Shown here piece by piece: positions 1 through 7,197 of a stretch of DNA of 8,519 bases. The stretch's first letter is position 1; each line of letters opens with the position of its first letter. The translations under genes and the position numbers were made by a program. The DNA is from Chloroflexota bacterium (GTDB lineage: Bacteria; Chloroflexota; Limnocylindria; Limnocylindrales; CSP1-4), in contig DAIDTV010000062.1 in assembly GCA_027457005.1 (NCBI GenBank), positions 1-8,519 on the forward strand. Reading direction: 5' to 3'. The notes under the pieces are model-generated. The model made no database searches. It was not told the DNA's origin and saw only the letters and a list, made by a program, of their open reading frames with translations.

Positions 1-207
1 TCGGTCGCCAACGCCCTCGTCTGGGGGCTTGGCTCCACCACGGGCAACGCGCTGGGCCCGGTCCTGGTAGGTGCGCTGGTCGGTACCGACTATGGCCGCC
101 TGGGGCTGGCTTTCGCGCTCGCCGCCGTCGCCGCGGTGGTGTCGGCGGTGGCCACCACGCTGCTTCCCCGGGCGACCCGGGTGACGAAGATGGCGGCCTT
201 CGAGTAG
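1..207 (+). CDS. C-terminal fragment of a multi-spanning membrane transporter, probably MFS
   Basis: Frame 1 is open from the window edge to TAG at 205-207, giving the last 68 residues; the start lies outside the window. The fragment has a Gly/Ala-rich helix containing GNALGPVLVGALVG, a short polar turn (TDYGRLG), a second hydrophobic helix (LAFALAAVAAVVSAVATTLL) and a basic tail (PRATRVTK). This fits the last two helices of a 12- or 14-helix major facilitator transporter, where a G-x3-GP-x3-G pattern is common in helix 11. The family call is an inference from this short pattern; another polytopic carrier is possible. It lies upstream of the carboxylate-type two-component genes on the same strand, so a shared substrate is conceivable, but a hairpin directly after its stop argues for a separate transcript. 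Confidence 0.6.
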   Translation, partial: SVANALVWGLGSTTGNALGPVLVGALVGTDYGRLGLAFALAAVAAVVSAVATTLLPRATRVTKMAAFE

Positions 208-209
208 CG

Positions 210-226
210 CACGCCGTGGCGGCGTG
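210..226 (+). terminator. Terminator-like hairpin after the MFS gene
   Basis: A perfect 7-bp stem (CACGCCG / CGGCGTG) with a 3-nt loop (TGG) starts 3 nt after the transporter stop codon. No T-run follows, which is common for hairpins in very GC-rich genomes. A terminator role is inferred from position and stem strength. Confidence 0.5.
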
Positions 227-280
227 TCCGCCAGTGGCCCCTGCCGGCGTCCCCGGCGCGCCGCACGGCCCCGGCGCTGC

Positions 281-286
281 TACGAT
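281..286 (+). promoter_or_regulatory. Possible -10 element for a near-leaderless kinase transcript
   Basis: TACGAT matches the TANNNT form of a housekeeping -10 box and ends 12 nt before the chosen GTG start at 299. Transcription would then begin about 5-7 nt before the start codon. There is no Shine-Dalgarno sequence before that GTG, which fits a near-leaderless message. No recognisable -35 is seen about 17 bp upstream, so the call is tentative. Confidence 0.35.
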
Positions 287-298
287 CCACTGGCTCCC

Positions 299-1900
299 GT
301 GAAGACGCGCGTACCGCTCGCGTATCAGCTGCTGATCTACCAGGTCGGCGTGCTGCTGCTGGCCATCGTTGCCGGCGCCGTGCTGATCCTCTGGCAGGCG
401 CGCCAGGAGCTCGACCAGCAATACGAGCAGCGCGCCCTGGCCGTGGCCGAGAGCGTGGCGGCGATCCCCAGCATCCAGCAGGCGCTGCTCGCGGGCGACC
501 CCACCCGGTTCATCGAGTCCACCGCGGAGGCGCTGCGCCAGGAGACCGGCGCGAGCTACATCGTCGTGGCGAACCGGCAGGGGATCCGGTTCTCCCATCC
601 GGACGCGGCCCTGATCGGCAAACCCATCGACGAGAGCCCCGCGACGGTGCTGGCCGGGAACACCTGGGTGGGCGTCCAGCGCGGCACGCTCGGGGTCTCG
701 GCTCGGGGCAAGGCGCCCATCCGTTCAGGCGGCCAGGTCATCGGCATGGTGTCGGTGGGATACCTCGAGACGAGCGTGGGCAGCCACCTGCTCGGGGAGC
801 TGCCGATGTACGGGCTCGGGATCACGGTCTCGCTGCTGCTCGGCATCGCGGGCTCGCTGCTGCTGGCCCGGCGCCTCAAGCGCCAGACCCTCGGCCTCGA
901 GCCGTACGAGATCACGGGCCTGCTCGAGGAGCGCGAGGCCAGCCTGCACGGGATCCGCGAGGGGGCGCTCGCCACCGACCGGAGCGGCCGCATCACGCTC
1001 GCCAACCCCGAGGCGATCCGGCTGCTGGCGCTGCCACCCGACGTGCTGGGCAAGCCCGTCGGGCAGGTGCTGCCGCCGGGACGGACCGCCGACTTCGTGG
1101 CCGGCAGGCTCAAGGACGCCGACGAACTGCTGCTCTCGGGCGACAAGGTCGTCCTCGCGCGCCGGCGCCCGGTCGAGGTGCGCGGGGAGCCGATCGGGCA
1201 CGTGATCACCCTGCTCGACACGGGCGAGCTCAACGACCTTTCGGGCGGCCTGGGCGTGGCGGGCCTCACCGACGCCCTGCGCGCGCAGGCCCACGAGTAC
1301 TCCAATCGCCTGCACACCATCGCGGGTCTCATCGAACTGGGCCGTCCCGAGGAGGCGATGTCCCTCATCGAGAAGGCATCGCGGGCCGACCAGCAGCTCA
1401 GCGCGGCTCTCGTCGAGAAGGTCGGCGACCCGGTGTTGAGCGCCCTGCTGCTGTCGAAGGCCGCGGTGGCGCTGGAGCGGGGCATCGAGCTCGAGATCTC
1501 ATCCGGGACCACCGTCGCGGCCAGCCGCCTGCCGGCCCACGACCTGATCACACTGGTCGGCAACCTGGTCGACAACGCCCTGGACGCGGTGGCCGGTGCT
1601 GCGGGCGAGCGACGGGTGAGCGTGAGCGTGCAGACGCACGACGGCCAGCTTGCCATCCAGGTCCGCGACACCGGGCCCGGGGTCCCGCCGGCCATCCTCG
1701 AGAAGATCTTCAGCGAGGGGTTCAGCACCAAGCCCCGCATGCGCGGGCGGCCGCGTGGGCTGGGACTCGCGCTGGTCCTCGAGACGGTCCGCAGGCTGGG
1801 CGGTGAGGTGGACGTGGCGAACGACGGTGGCGCGGTCTTCACGGTGCGCGTGCCGGTCGTTGCCGCCCCCGAGCCGACCGTCGCCGCGGCGGGGACCTGA
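299..1900 (+). CDS. CitA/DcuS-family sensor histidine kinase
   Basis: Membrane sensor kinase of 533 residues that should autophosphorylate and pass phosphate to the regulator encoded next. GTG at 299 is chosen because it places the first membrane helix at residues 11-32; an earlier in-frame GTG at 224 would only add an Arg/Pro-rich stretch. Order: helix 1; extracytoplasmic Cache-like domain (about 35-165) with R97-x2-H100 in RFSHPD and R136/K138 in SARGKAP, matching positions where CitA/DcuS kinases bind carboxylates; helix 2 (about 168-190); PAS domain (about 212-310) after the family-typical GLEPYEI linker; SpoOB-type dimerisation helix with phospho-acceptor H332 in AHEYSNRLH; HATPase with N-box N422/N426, DTGPG at 457-461 and GLGLAL from 487. 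The family usually senses citrate or C4-dicarboxylates; the ligand here is unproven. The stop lies 1 nt before the regulator start, so the two are surely co-translated. Confidence 0.93.
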   Translation: MKTRVPLAYQLLIYQVGVLLLAIVAGAVLILWQARQELDQQYEQRALAVAESVAAIPSIQQALLAGDPTRFIESTAEALRQETGASYIVVANRQGIRFSHPDAALIGKPIDESPATVLAGNTWVGVQRGTLGVSARGKAPIRSGGQVIGMVSVGYLETSVGSHLLGELPMYGLGITVSLLLGIAGSLLLARRLKRQTLGLEPYEITGLLEEREASLHGIREGALATDRSGRITLANPEAIRLLALPPDVLGKPVGQVLPPGRTADFVAGRLKDADELLLSGDKVVLARRRPVEVRGEPIGHVITLLDTGELNDLSGGLGVAGLTDALRAQAHEYSNRLHTIAGLIELGRPEEAMSLIEKASRADQQLSAALVEKVGDPVLSALLLSKAAVALERGIELEISSGTTVAASRLPAHDLITLVGNLVDNALDAVAGAAGERRVSVSVQTHDGQLAIQVRDTGPGVPPAILEKIFSEGFSTKPRMRGRPRGLGLALVLETVRRLGGEVDVANDGGAVFTVRVPVVAAPEPTVAAAGT

Positions 1901-1901
1901 C

Positions 1902-2594
1902 GTGATCCGGACCCTGTGCGTCGACGACGACTGGCGGGTGGCCGAACTGCACGCGGACTACGTACGCCGCGTGCCGGGCTTCGTCCTGGCGGGCATCGCC
2001 CACGGGGGACTGGAGGCGCTGGCGATGATCGATGTCCAGCAACCGGACCTGGTGCTGCTCGACCTCTATCTCCCCGACATCCCGGGGCTCGAGGTCCTGC
2101 GCCGCCTGCGCGAGGAGGCGCATCCGCCCGTCGACGTGATCGTGATCACGGCGGCCCGCGACGTGCCGAGCCTCCAGGCGGCCATCCGCGGAGGGGTCGT
2201 GCACTACCTCATCAAGCCGTTCCTCTTCGCCGCCTTCGAGGAGAAGCTGCGCTCGTACGAGGCTGCGCGGGAGCGGCTCGCGGCGCTGTCGGAGGCGGAT
2301 CAGGGCGCGGTGGACCGCATCTTCAGCGAGCTTCGCCCGGCCGCCCGGGACGTGCTGCCGAAGGGTCTCTCGGAGCTCACCCTCGATCTCGTGCTGGACA
2401 CGCTCCGGCGCACCGACGCCGGCCTGCCCGCCATCGCCATCGCGGAGGCCACCGGCCTGAGCCGCGTGACGGCCCGGCGTTACCTGGACCATCTGTGCCA
2501 GACGGGCGCCGTCGAGCTGGTTCTCCGCTACGGCTCCCCGGGGCGGCCCGAGCACCGCTACCGGCTGGCGCGCGGGGAACGCAGGCCCGACTGA
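1902..2594 (+). CDS. CitB/DcuR-family response regulator
   Basis: Cytoplasmic transcription regulator of 230 residues and cognate partner of the upstream kinase. Start is GTG at 1902, 1 nt after the kinase stop; an open frame reaches back to 1650 but the longer product is Arg/Ser/Pro-rich shadow sequence. The receiver domain (1-120) has acidic pocket D8-D10, phospho-acceptor D54 in VLLDLYLPD, T83 and K105 in LIKPF, so all switch residues are present. A linker (about 121-150) leads to a C-terminal helix-turn-helix (about 176-200, AEATGLSRVTARRYL) followed by a wing-like YGSPGRPEHRYR (210-221), typical of CitB/DcuR/DpiA regulators. These usually activate uptake and use of a carboxylate. The closest candidate target is the ABC importer operon starting 211 nt downstream on the same strand. 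Family assignment is strong; the target is inferred. Confidence 0.92.
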   Translation: MIRTLCVDDDWRVAELHADYVRRVPGFVLAGIAHGGLEALAMIDVQQPDLVLLDLYLPDIPGLEVLRRLREEAHPPVDVIVITAARDVPSLQAAIRGGVVHYLIKPFLFAAFEEKLRSYEAARERLAALSEADQGAVDRIFSELRPAARDVLPKGLSELTLDLVLDTLRRTDAGLPAIAIAEATGLSRVTARRYLDHLCQTGAVELVLRYGSPGRPEHRYRLARGERRPD

Positions 2595-2605
2595 CCCGGT
2601 GCCGT

Positions 2606-2622
2606 CCCGCCTGCGAGGCGGG
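2606..2622 (+). terminator. Terminator-like hairpin after the CitB-type regulator
   Basis: Perfect 7-bp stem CCCGCCT / AGGCGGG with a 3-nt GCG loop, 11 nt after the regulator stop. It is followed by a GGGCCC-AA-GGGCCC element (2622-2635) that could form an alternative structure. There is no T-run. It may reduce read-through from the regulator genes into the importer operon. Confidence 0.45.
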
Positions 2623-2652
2623 GGCCCAAGGGCCCGTCTCGCGGGACCAATA

Positions 2653-2720
2653 CGACCACAACGGTCACTGCGGCCACAAGGCTTCCCCACCCCGGACGCG
2701 TCGCCGAGAGTAGCGGTCAC
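2653..2720 (+). promoter_or_regulatory. Repeated motifs in the leader of the importer operon
   Basis: The 211-nt gap before the ATPase gene contains CGACCACAA (2653-2661) and CGGCCACAA (2671-2679), 18 bp apart start to start. CGGTCAC occurs at 2662-2668, abutting the first copy, and again at 2714-2720. Their place just upstream of an importer operon, downstream of a two-component pair, makes them candidate binding sites for the CitB-type regulator. This is inference; the copies are short and no clear promoter hexamers frame them. Confidence 0.3.
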
Positions 2721-2739
2721 GCGGACCCGTCCCGCCGGC

Positions 2740-2756
2740 CTCGAGCCGGGATCGAG
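2740..2756 (+). repeat. Short inverted repeat upstream of the ATPase gene
   Basis: CTCGA (2740-2744) and TCGAG (2752-2756) form a 5-bp inverted repeat with a 7-nt spacer. The palindrome CGTCGACG follows at 2757-2764. Short inverted repeats are frequent by chance at this GC content, so significance is uncertain. Confidence 0.2.
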
Positions 2757-2805
2757 CGTCGACGGGGGGACCCGCGCAGGCAGACGTCGTCAGAGGCGGA
2801 GCGTG

Positions 2806-3669
2806 ATGGGCGTGGCACTCGCAGTCGGTCCAGTGACCGGCCGCACGCCAGGCAGCATCGAGCTGCTGGGCGTGACCAAGCGGTTCCTGACGCCGAGCGG
2901 CGCGAGCATGACCGCCCTGCGTGACGTGGACATGGTCATCGCCCCCGGGCAGTTCTGCGCGGTGGTGGGTCCCACCGGCTGCGGCAAGTCCACCACGCTC
3001 ACGCTGGTCTCCGGCCTCGACCGGCCCAGCGCCGGGACCGTGCGGGTCGGGGGGCAGCCCGTGGAGGGGATCCCGAAGGGCGTCGGATTCGTCTTCCAAA
3101 ACGACGCCCTGCTGCCCTGGAAGACCGTCCTCGGCAACGTGCTGCTGGGCCCCATGTTCCGGGGCCTGCCCCGGAAGGAGGCGGAGGCGCGGGGGCGCGA
3201 GTGGCTCCAGGTGGTGGGCCTGGCCGACTTCGCAAGCCACCACCCGCACCAGCTCTCGGGCGGGATGCGCAAGCGCGTCAGCCTTGCCGCCGCGCTCATC
3301 AACGAGCCGTCGATCCTTCTGATGGACGAGCCGTTCGGCGCCCTCGACGTGCAGACCAAGGCGATCATGTCCAACGAGCTCCTGGCGCTGTGGGAGCAGA
3401 CGCGGCCCTCCGTGATCTTCGTGACCCACGACCTCGAGGAGGCGATCGGGCTTGCCGACCGCGTGGTGGTGATGACGGCCGGCCCCGGGACGGTGAAGGC
3501 GGTCTACGACATCGACCTGCCGCGGCCCCGGGGCGCGGTGCAGGAGATCCGCTTCGAGCACCGGTTCCTCGAGCTCCACCAGCAGATCTGGGAGTCGCTC
3601 CGGAGCGAGGTCGGGCGCGCCTACGCCCGCACCGCCGCCATCCCGGGGGCCGTGGGAGGCCAGGCATGA
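2806..3669 (+). CDS. NitT/TauT-type ABC importer ATP-binding protein
   Basis: Cytoplasmic ATPase of 287 residues that should power the importer formed with the permease and lipoprotein encoded next. ATG at 2806 is preferred: AGAGG at 2792-2796 lies 9 nt upstream and the ABC fold begins soon after (IELLGVTKRF, about 18-27). GTG at 2803 is in frame and equally possible; the upstream extension to 2599 has no domain. All nucleotide-binding motifs are intact: Walker A GPTGCGKST (55-63, K61), Q-loop VFQND (Q98) followed by LLPWKTV, signature LSGGM (150-154), Walker B ILLMDEP (170-176, E175) and switch H208 in VTHDLEEA. LLPWKTV after the Q-loop and LSGGMRKRVSLA resemble SsuB/TauB/NrtD-type ATPases. 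The family takes up sulfonates, taurine, nitrate, pyrimidine precursors or aromatic acids; the substrate cannot be read from this subunit. Confidence 0.93.
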   Translation: MGVALAVGPVTGRTPGSIELLGVTKRFLTPSGASMTALRDVDMVIAPGQFCAVVGPTGCGKSTTLTLVSGLDRPSAGTVRVGGQPVEGIPKGVGFVFQNDALLPWKTVLGNVLLGPMFRGLPRKEAEARGREWLQVVGLADFASHHPHQLSGGMRKRVSLAAALINEPSILLMDEPFGALDVQTKAIMSNELLALWEQTRPSVIFVTHDLEEAIGLADRVVVMTAGPGTVKAVYDIDLPRPRGAVQEIRFEHRFLELHQQIWESLRSEVGRAYARTAAIPGAVGGQA

Positions 3670-4571
3670 CCGACGACGCCAAGCTGACGGCGCAGTCAGC
3701 AGCCTCGGCGTCCGGGCACGCGGCCGCGGACGCCGGTTCCATCGCCGCGGAGGCCATGCGCCGCCGCCGCCGGCGACGGGTCCTCACGTACGCCGGCCGG
3801 TTGATCACCCTGGCCCTGATCGTCGGCGGCTGGCAGGTGCTGACCGACGTGAAGATCGTCGACGCGTTCTTCTTCGGCTCGCCGGTGGGGATCGTCAATC
3901 GCCTGATCGACTGGGCCGAGCACGGCACGGCCTACGGGTCGCTCTGGGAGCAGATCTGGATCACCATCGAGGAGGCTCTGCTGGGCTTCGTGGCGGGGGT
4001 GGTGAGCGGGGTCGTGTTCGGGGTCGCCCTGGGCGAGTTCCGCTACCTGGCCGACGTGCTGGGGCCCTACATCAAGGTCGTCAACGCCCTGCCCCGCATC
4101 GTCCTGGGCTCGATCTTCATCATCTGGCTCGGCCTCGGGATGTCGTCGAAGGTGGTGCTGGCCGCCGTCCTGGTCTTCTTCGTGGTCTTCTTCAACGCCT
4201 TCCAGGGGGTCCGGGACGTCGACCGCAACCTCGTCGCGAACGCCCGGATCCTGGGGGCCTCCCGCCTGCAGATCACGCGGCACGTCGTGTTCCCGTCCGC
4301 GCTGACGTGGATCATCGCGAGCCTCCACGTGTCGCTCGGCTTCTCGATCATCGGGGCGATCGTCGGGGAGTTCCTCGGGGCGCAGAAGGGCCTCGGCCTG
4401 GTCATCGCCACCGCGCAGAACACGTTCGACGCCAACGGCGTGTTCGCGGCGATGCTCGTCATCGGAATCCTTGCCCTCAGCGCCGAGGCACTGATGGCCC
4501 AGCTGGAGCGTCGGCTGCTCTCCTGGCGGCCGCCGTCATCCGCCGAGATCGCCGACGCCGCGGTCGCGTAG
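3666..4571 (+). CDS. NitT/TauT-type ABC importer permease
   Basis: Inner-membrane channel subunit of 301 residues. ATG at 3666 overlaps the ATPase stop as ATGA, so translation is coupled. An Ala/Ser-rich cytoplasmic N-terminus (1-31) ends in a run of seven arginines (32-38), a strong positive-inside anchor for the first helix (about 43-60). Further hydrophobic segments lie at about 102-124, 143-157, 162-180, 217-238 and 260-280, fitting the usual six-helix core. The EAA-type loop that docks on the ATPase is at about 193-212, with ARILGASRLQITRHVVFPSA. The closing VGEFLGAQKGLGLVI is also characteristic of SsuC/TauC-like permeases. Only one permease gene is present, so the transporter is presumably a homodimer of permeases with two ATPases. 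Confidence 0.93.
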   Translation: MTDDAKLTAQSAASASGHAAADAGSIAAEAMRRRRRRRVLTYAGRLITLALIVGGWQVLTDVKIVDAFFFGSPVGIVNRLIDWAEHGTAYGSLWEQIWITIEEALLGFVAGVVSGVVFGVALGEFRYLADVLGPYIKVVNALPRIVLGSIFIIWLGLGMSSKVVLAAVLVFFVVFFNAFQGVRDVDRNLVANARILGASRLQITRHVVFPSALTWIIASLHVSLGFSIIGAIVGEFLGAQKGLGLVIATAQNTFDANGVFAAMLVIGILALSAEALMAQLERRLLSWRPPSSAEIADAAVA

Positions 4572-4610
4572 CCCGCGGGTGAGTCCGGCAACCGTCACGC
4601 CAGGAGAGGA

Positions 4611-4617
4611 GGAGGAG
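4611..4617 (+). promoter_or_regulatory. Strong ribosome binding site of the substrate-binding lipoprotein
   Basis: GGAGGAG lies 6 nt before ATG 4624, inside a longer purine run (4603-4617). It is the strongest Shine-Dalgarno match in the window and fixes the start. It fits the need for more binding protein than membrane subunits. Confidence 0.75.
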
Positions 4618-4623
4618 CAGCAC

Positions 4624-5679
4624 ATGGATCGCGGGTCCCTGGTCATGCGGCTGACGTCGGGAGCGACGCTCCTTGCGCTCGTCGCCGGCATGGCGGCGTG
4701 CAGCGGCAGCAGCTCTGCGTCCGCCAGCATGCCGACCGTCAGACTCATGGTGGGCGGCATCGACAAACAGATCTACCTGCCATACCAGCTCGCCCAGAAC
4801 CTGGGCTTCTACAAGAAGTACGGGGTCAACGTCGAGCTCAGCACCGAGCAGTCGGGCGGCGTCGGGGCGGAGACGGCGATGGTGTCCGGGCAGGTGGACA
4901 TGGCGGGCGCGTGGTACGTGCACACCATCGACTTCCAGCTGCAGGGCAAGGCCACGGTGGACGTGGTCCAGCTCAGCGGCGCCCCGGGTGAGCGGATCAT
5001 GTGCGCCACGGGGTCCAACGTGAAGAGCCCCGCCGATTGGGCGGGCAAGGCCGTGGGCGTCACGGACCTCGGGTCCGGGACCGACGACCTCACCCTGTAC
5101 CTGGCGGCACGGTATCACCTCACGACCCAGCAGTTCACGCGGGTCGGCGTGGGGGCCGGGCAGACCCTCATCGCCGGGCTGCAGAACAGCAAGATCGTCT
5201 GCGGCATGACGACGCAGCCGACGGTCAACGCGATCGAGAAGATGGGCGTGGGCTACTCGGCCATCGACCTCGCCACCACGGCCGGCACGCAGCAGTGGCT
5301 GGGCGGAACCTGGCCGACCGCCTCGGTCATCGCCCGCACCGACTGGGTGAACTCGCACCGGGACGCGGTGCAGCGGGTCGTCAACGCGCTGGTTGCCACG
5401 ATGCACTGGATCGACACGCACACTGCGGCGGACATCGCCAACAACCTGCCCGCCGACTTCGTCTCCAACCCGCTCAGTACCAAGGACGAGTACATCAGCG
5501 CCCTGGCGCAGGACAAGGGCCAGTTCCTGCCCGACGGCATGATGCCGGCCAACGGACCGGAAACCGTACTGGCCGTGGAGAAGCTCGCCGGGAAGGTCAA
5601 CGGCCCCGTCGACCTCAGCAAGACGTACGACATGTCGTTCGTCGTCGCCGCGAACAAGCTCGAGGGCTTCACGCAGTAG
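4624..5679 (+). CDS. NitT/TauT-type ABC importer substrate-binding lipoprotein
   Basis: Extracytoplasmic solute-binding protein of 351 residues that should deliver ligand to the permease encoded 52 nt upstream. The N-terminus has basic residues, a hydrophobic core (about 12-24) and a lipobox-like MAAC with C26 as the lipidation site, followed by a Ser-rich tether (27-35). The mature part begins with VRLMVGGIDKQIYLPYQLAQNLGFYKKYGVNVEL, the usual NMT1/SsuA-like opening, and continues with GGVGAETAMVSGQVDMA and SPADWAGKAVGVTDLGSGTDDL, where this family contacts its ligand. A late segment includes TDWVNSHRDAVQRVVNAL. C127 and C193 are the only other cysteines and could pair. Length is normal and nothing is truncated. 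Ligand unknown; the neighbouring carboxylate-type kinase suggests an organic acid, but that is inference. Confidence 0.92.
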   Translation: MDRGSLVMRLTSGATLLALVAGMAACSGSSSASASMPTVRLMVGGIDKQIYLPYQLAQNLGFYKKYGVNVELSTEQSGGVGAETAMVSGQVDMAGAWYVHTIDFQLQGKATVDVVQLSGAPGERIMCATGSNVKSPADWAGKAVGVTDLGSGTDDLTLYLAARYHLTTQQFTRVGVGAGQTLIAGLQNSKIVCGMTTQPTVNAIEKMGVGYSAIDLATTAGTQQWLGGTWPTASVIARTDWVNSHRDAVQRVVNALVATMHWIDTHTAADIANNLPADFVSNPLSTKDEYISALAQDKGQFLPDGMMPANGPETVLAVEKLAGKVNGPVDLSKTYDMSFVVAANKLEGFTQ

Positions 5680-5722
5680 GGGTTCAGGTGCGCTTGCCGA
5701 GCGGGGCGGCGCACCGAACCGT

Positions 5723-5744
5723 GTGGCGGGGCGGCCCCCGCCAC
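5723..5744. terminator. Bidirectional terminator-like hairpin between convergent operons
   Basis: A perfect 9-bp GC-rich stem (GTGGCGGGG / CCCCGCCAC) with a 4-nt CGGC loop lies in the 132-nt gap between the lipoprotein stop (5679) and the stop of the convergent kinase (5812). The symmetry lets it work on both strands. There is no T-run on either side. Its position at the tail of both operons supports a terminator role. Confidence 0.6.
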
Positions 5745-5811
5745 CGGCGACTGACGCGCGGTCATCGGCACGGCACCGGTGGCCGCGCGCCGTCGTCCGT
5801 CACCGCTCCGG

Positions 5812-7197
5812 CTATGGGACCGGGATCTCGAGCCGGAACCGGGTGCCGCCTCCCTCGCGCGGCTCCGCCCTGATGGTGCCGTGGTGTGCCCGCACCGCCG
5901 CGGCCGCGGTGGCCAGGCCGAGTCCGACCCCTTGCCCGGTCGCGTTCGGCCCGCGCTGGAACGGCTCGAAGAGATGCTCTCGGACCTGGTCCGGCAGCCC
6001 GGGCCCACGGTCCAGCACCTCGAGCAGGAGGTATCGCCCGCCCGCTGCCTGGGCCCTGCCCGGGCGCCCGGAGCGCCAGCCGGCGCCGGTGGGCGTCGGG
6101 TCATCGCGGCCTTCGCGCACCTCGGCGCGCACCTCCACCACGCCTGCGCCCGGCCCGTAGCGGATGGCGTTCGCGAGGAGGTTGCCCACCGCCTGCTCGA
6201 GCCGAACCCGATCCACCTCGACCACGCCGTCGCACGCCTGGACCTGCACCCGGACGTCGCGCTCGGCGGCGAGCGGCGCCGCGCGGGTCACGACCGCGTC
6301 GAGCAGCGCGGGGACCGGTACGGGTGTGCGGGCCACGGCCCGACCGTCCGTCTCTGTGGTGGCGAGTTCCAGCAGGGCGGTCGCGAGATCGCCAAGGCGC
6401 ACTGCATCGGCGTGCGCCGCGCGCAGCGCCTCGCGCAGCGACGCCGCGTCGGCCGCGGGGCGGTCGGCCAGTTCGAGCTCGGTACGCAGGGCCGCGAGCG
6501 GGCTGCGCAGGTCGTGCGATGCCGAGGCGACGAAGGCGCGCTGCGCCCGCACCCCGCGCTCCAACCGGTCCAGCATGCCGTTGAGGGTGCGGGCCAGGCG
6601 TCCCAGCTCGTCCGCCCTGTCGGGCTCGGGCAGCCGCCGGTCGAGGTCCGCCGCCCCGATGACAGCCGCCTCCTGGGTGAGCGCTGCCACCGGGCGGAGG
6701 GCGCGGCCCGCGAGCCACCAGCCGCCGAGCAGCGAGAGGGCGCCGGCGACCAGCCCGGTCGCCGCGAGCACCGTGGCCAGGCTGGCCTGGTCGCGGTCGA
6801 TGGATGCCAGGCTGCTGCCCGCCACCACCAGCCCGCCGCCCGGTGCGTCCACTGCCCGCAGCAGGTACGCGACACCGCCCTGGCGCACCTCGCGCCCGGT
6901 GCCCGCCGCGGGGAGCGCCAGCCCGGACGGCGCGCCGGCGCTGGCGTCCACGAGATGGCCGGCGGCATCGGTGATGATGGTGAAGACCCCCGGCGCGGCA
7001 TCGTTCCCCTGCTGGAGGCCGCTCTGTCCGACATTCTCCAGGCTGGTGGCGACGTCGGCGGCCCGGGTCGCCAGGGTCTGGTCGAGCGACGCCCGGAGCG
7101 CCACCCCGAGCTGCCACCAGACCAGGAGGCCGGCCAGGGTGAGCGTGGCGGCGATGGCCGCCGCATAACCCAGGGTCAGGCGGGTCCGGATGGTCAC
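5812..7197 (-). CDS. OmpR-type two-component sensor histidine kinase
   Basis: Membrane kinase of 461 residues, partner of the regulator encoded just upstream on the same strand. The start codon is GTG (7197-7195), overlapping the regulator stop as GTGA. Order: helix 1 (about 8-30); extracytoplasmic sensor of about 105 residues (32-138) with no family I recognise; helix 2 (139-163); HAMP linker (about 164-216); HisKA helix with H228 in ASHDLRSPL; HATPase with N-box N339/N343 in GNLLANA, DRGPG at 396-400 and GVGLGLA at 423-429. All catalytic motifs are present. Between the N-box and DRGPG lies a Gly/Arg/Pro-rich insert (about 362-388) longer than usual, probably a surface loop. The architecture matches envelope or metal/stress-sensing kinases of the PhoR/CutS/MprB kind; the signal is unknown. 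Confidence 0.93.
   Translation of the reverse strand: MTIRTRLTLGYAAAIAATLTLAGLLVWWQLGVALRASLDQTLATRAADVATSLENVGQSGLQQGNDAAPGVFTIITDAAGHLVDASAGAPSGLALPAAGTGREVRQGGVAYLLRAVDAPGGGLVVAGSSLASIDRDQASLATVLAATGLVAGALSLLGGWWLAGRALRPVAALTQEAAVIGAADLDRRLPEPDRADELGRLARTLNGMLDRLERGVRAQRAFVASASHDLRSPLAALRTELELADRPAADAASLREALRAAHADAVRLGDLATALLELATTETDGRAVARTPVPVPALLDAVVTRAAPLAAERDVRVQVQACDGVVEVDRVRLEQAVGNLLANAIRYGPGAGVVEVRAEVREGRDDPTPTGAGWRSGRPGRAQAAGGRYLLLEVLDRGPGLPDQVREHLFEPFQRGPNATGQGVGLGLATAAAAVRAHHGTIRAEPREGGGTRFRLEIPVP

Noticed and set aside
556..1842. 428-codon open frame on the minus strand opposite the CitA-type kinase
   Set aside because: It is antisense to a gene with all kinase motifs; its product is Ser/Arg/Pro-rich with no domain, as expected for a shadow frame at high GC.
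2599..2805. N-terminal extension of the ABC ATPase upstream of ATG 2806
   Set aside because: The extra 69 residues lack any fold or motif and run through the hairpin and repeats of the leader; a ribosome site supports 2806.
5774..5781. CACCGGTG palindrome between the convergent operons
   Set aside because: Only 8 bp, does not extend into a stable hairpin, and is expected by chance at this base composition.
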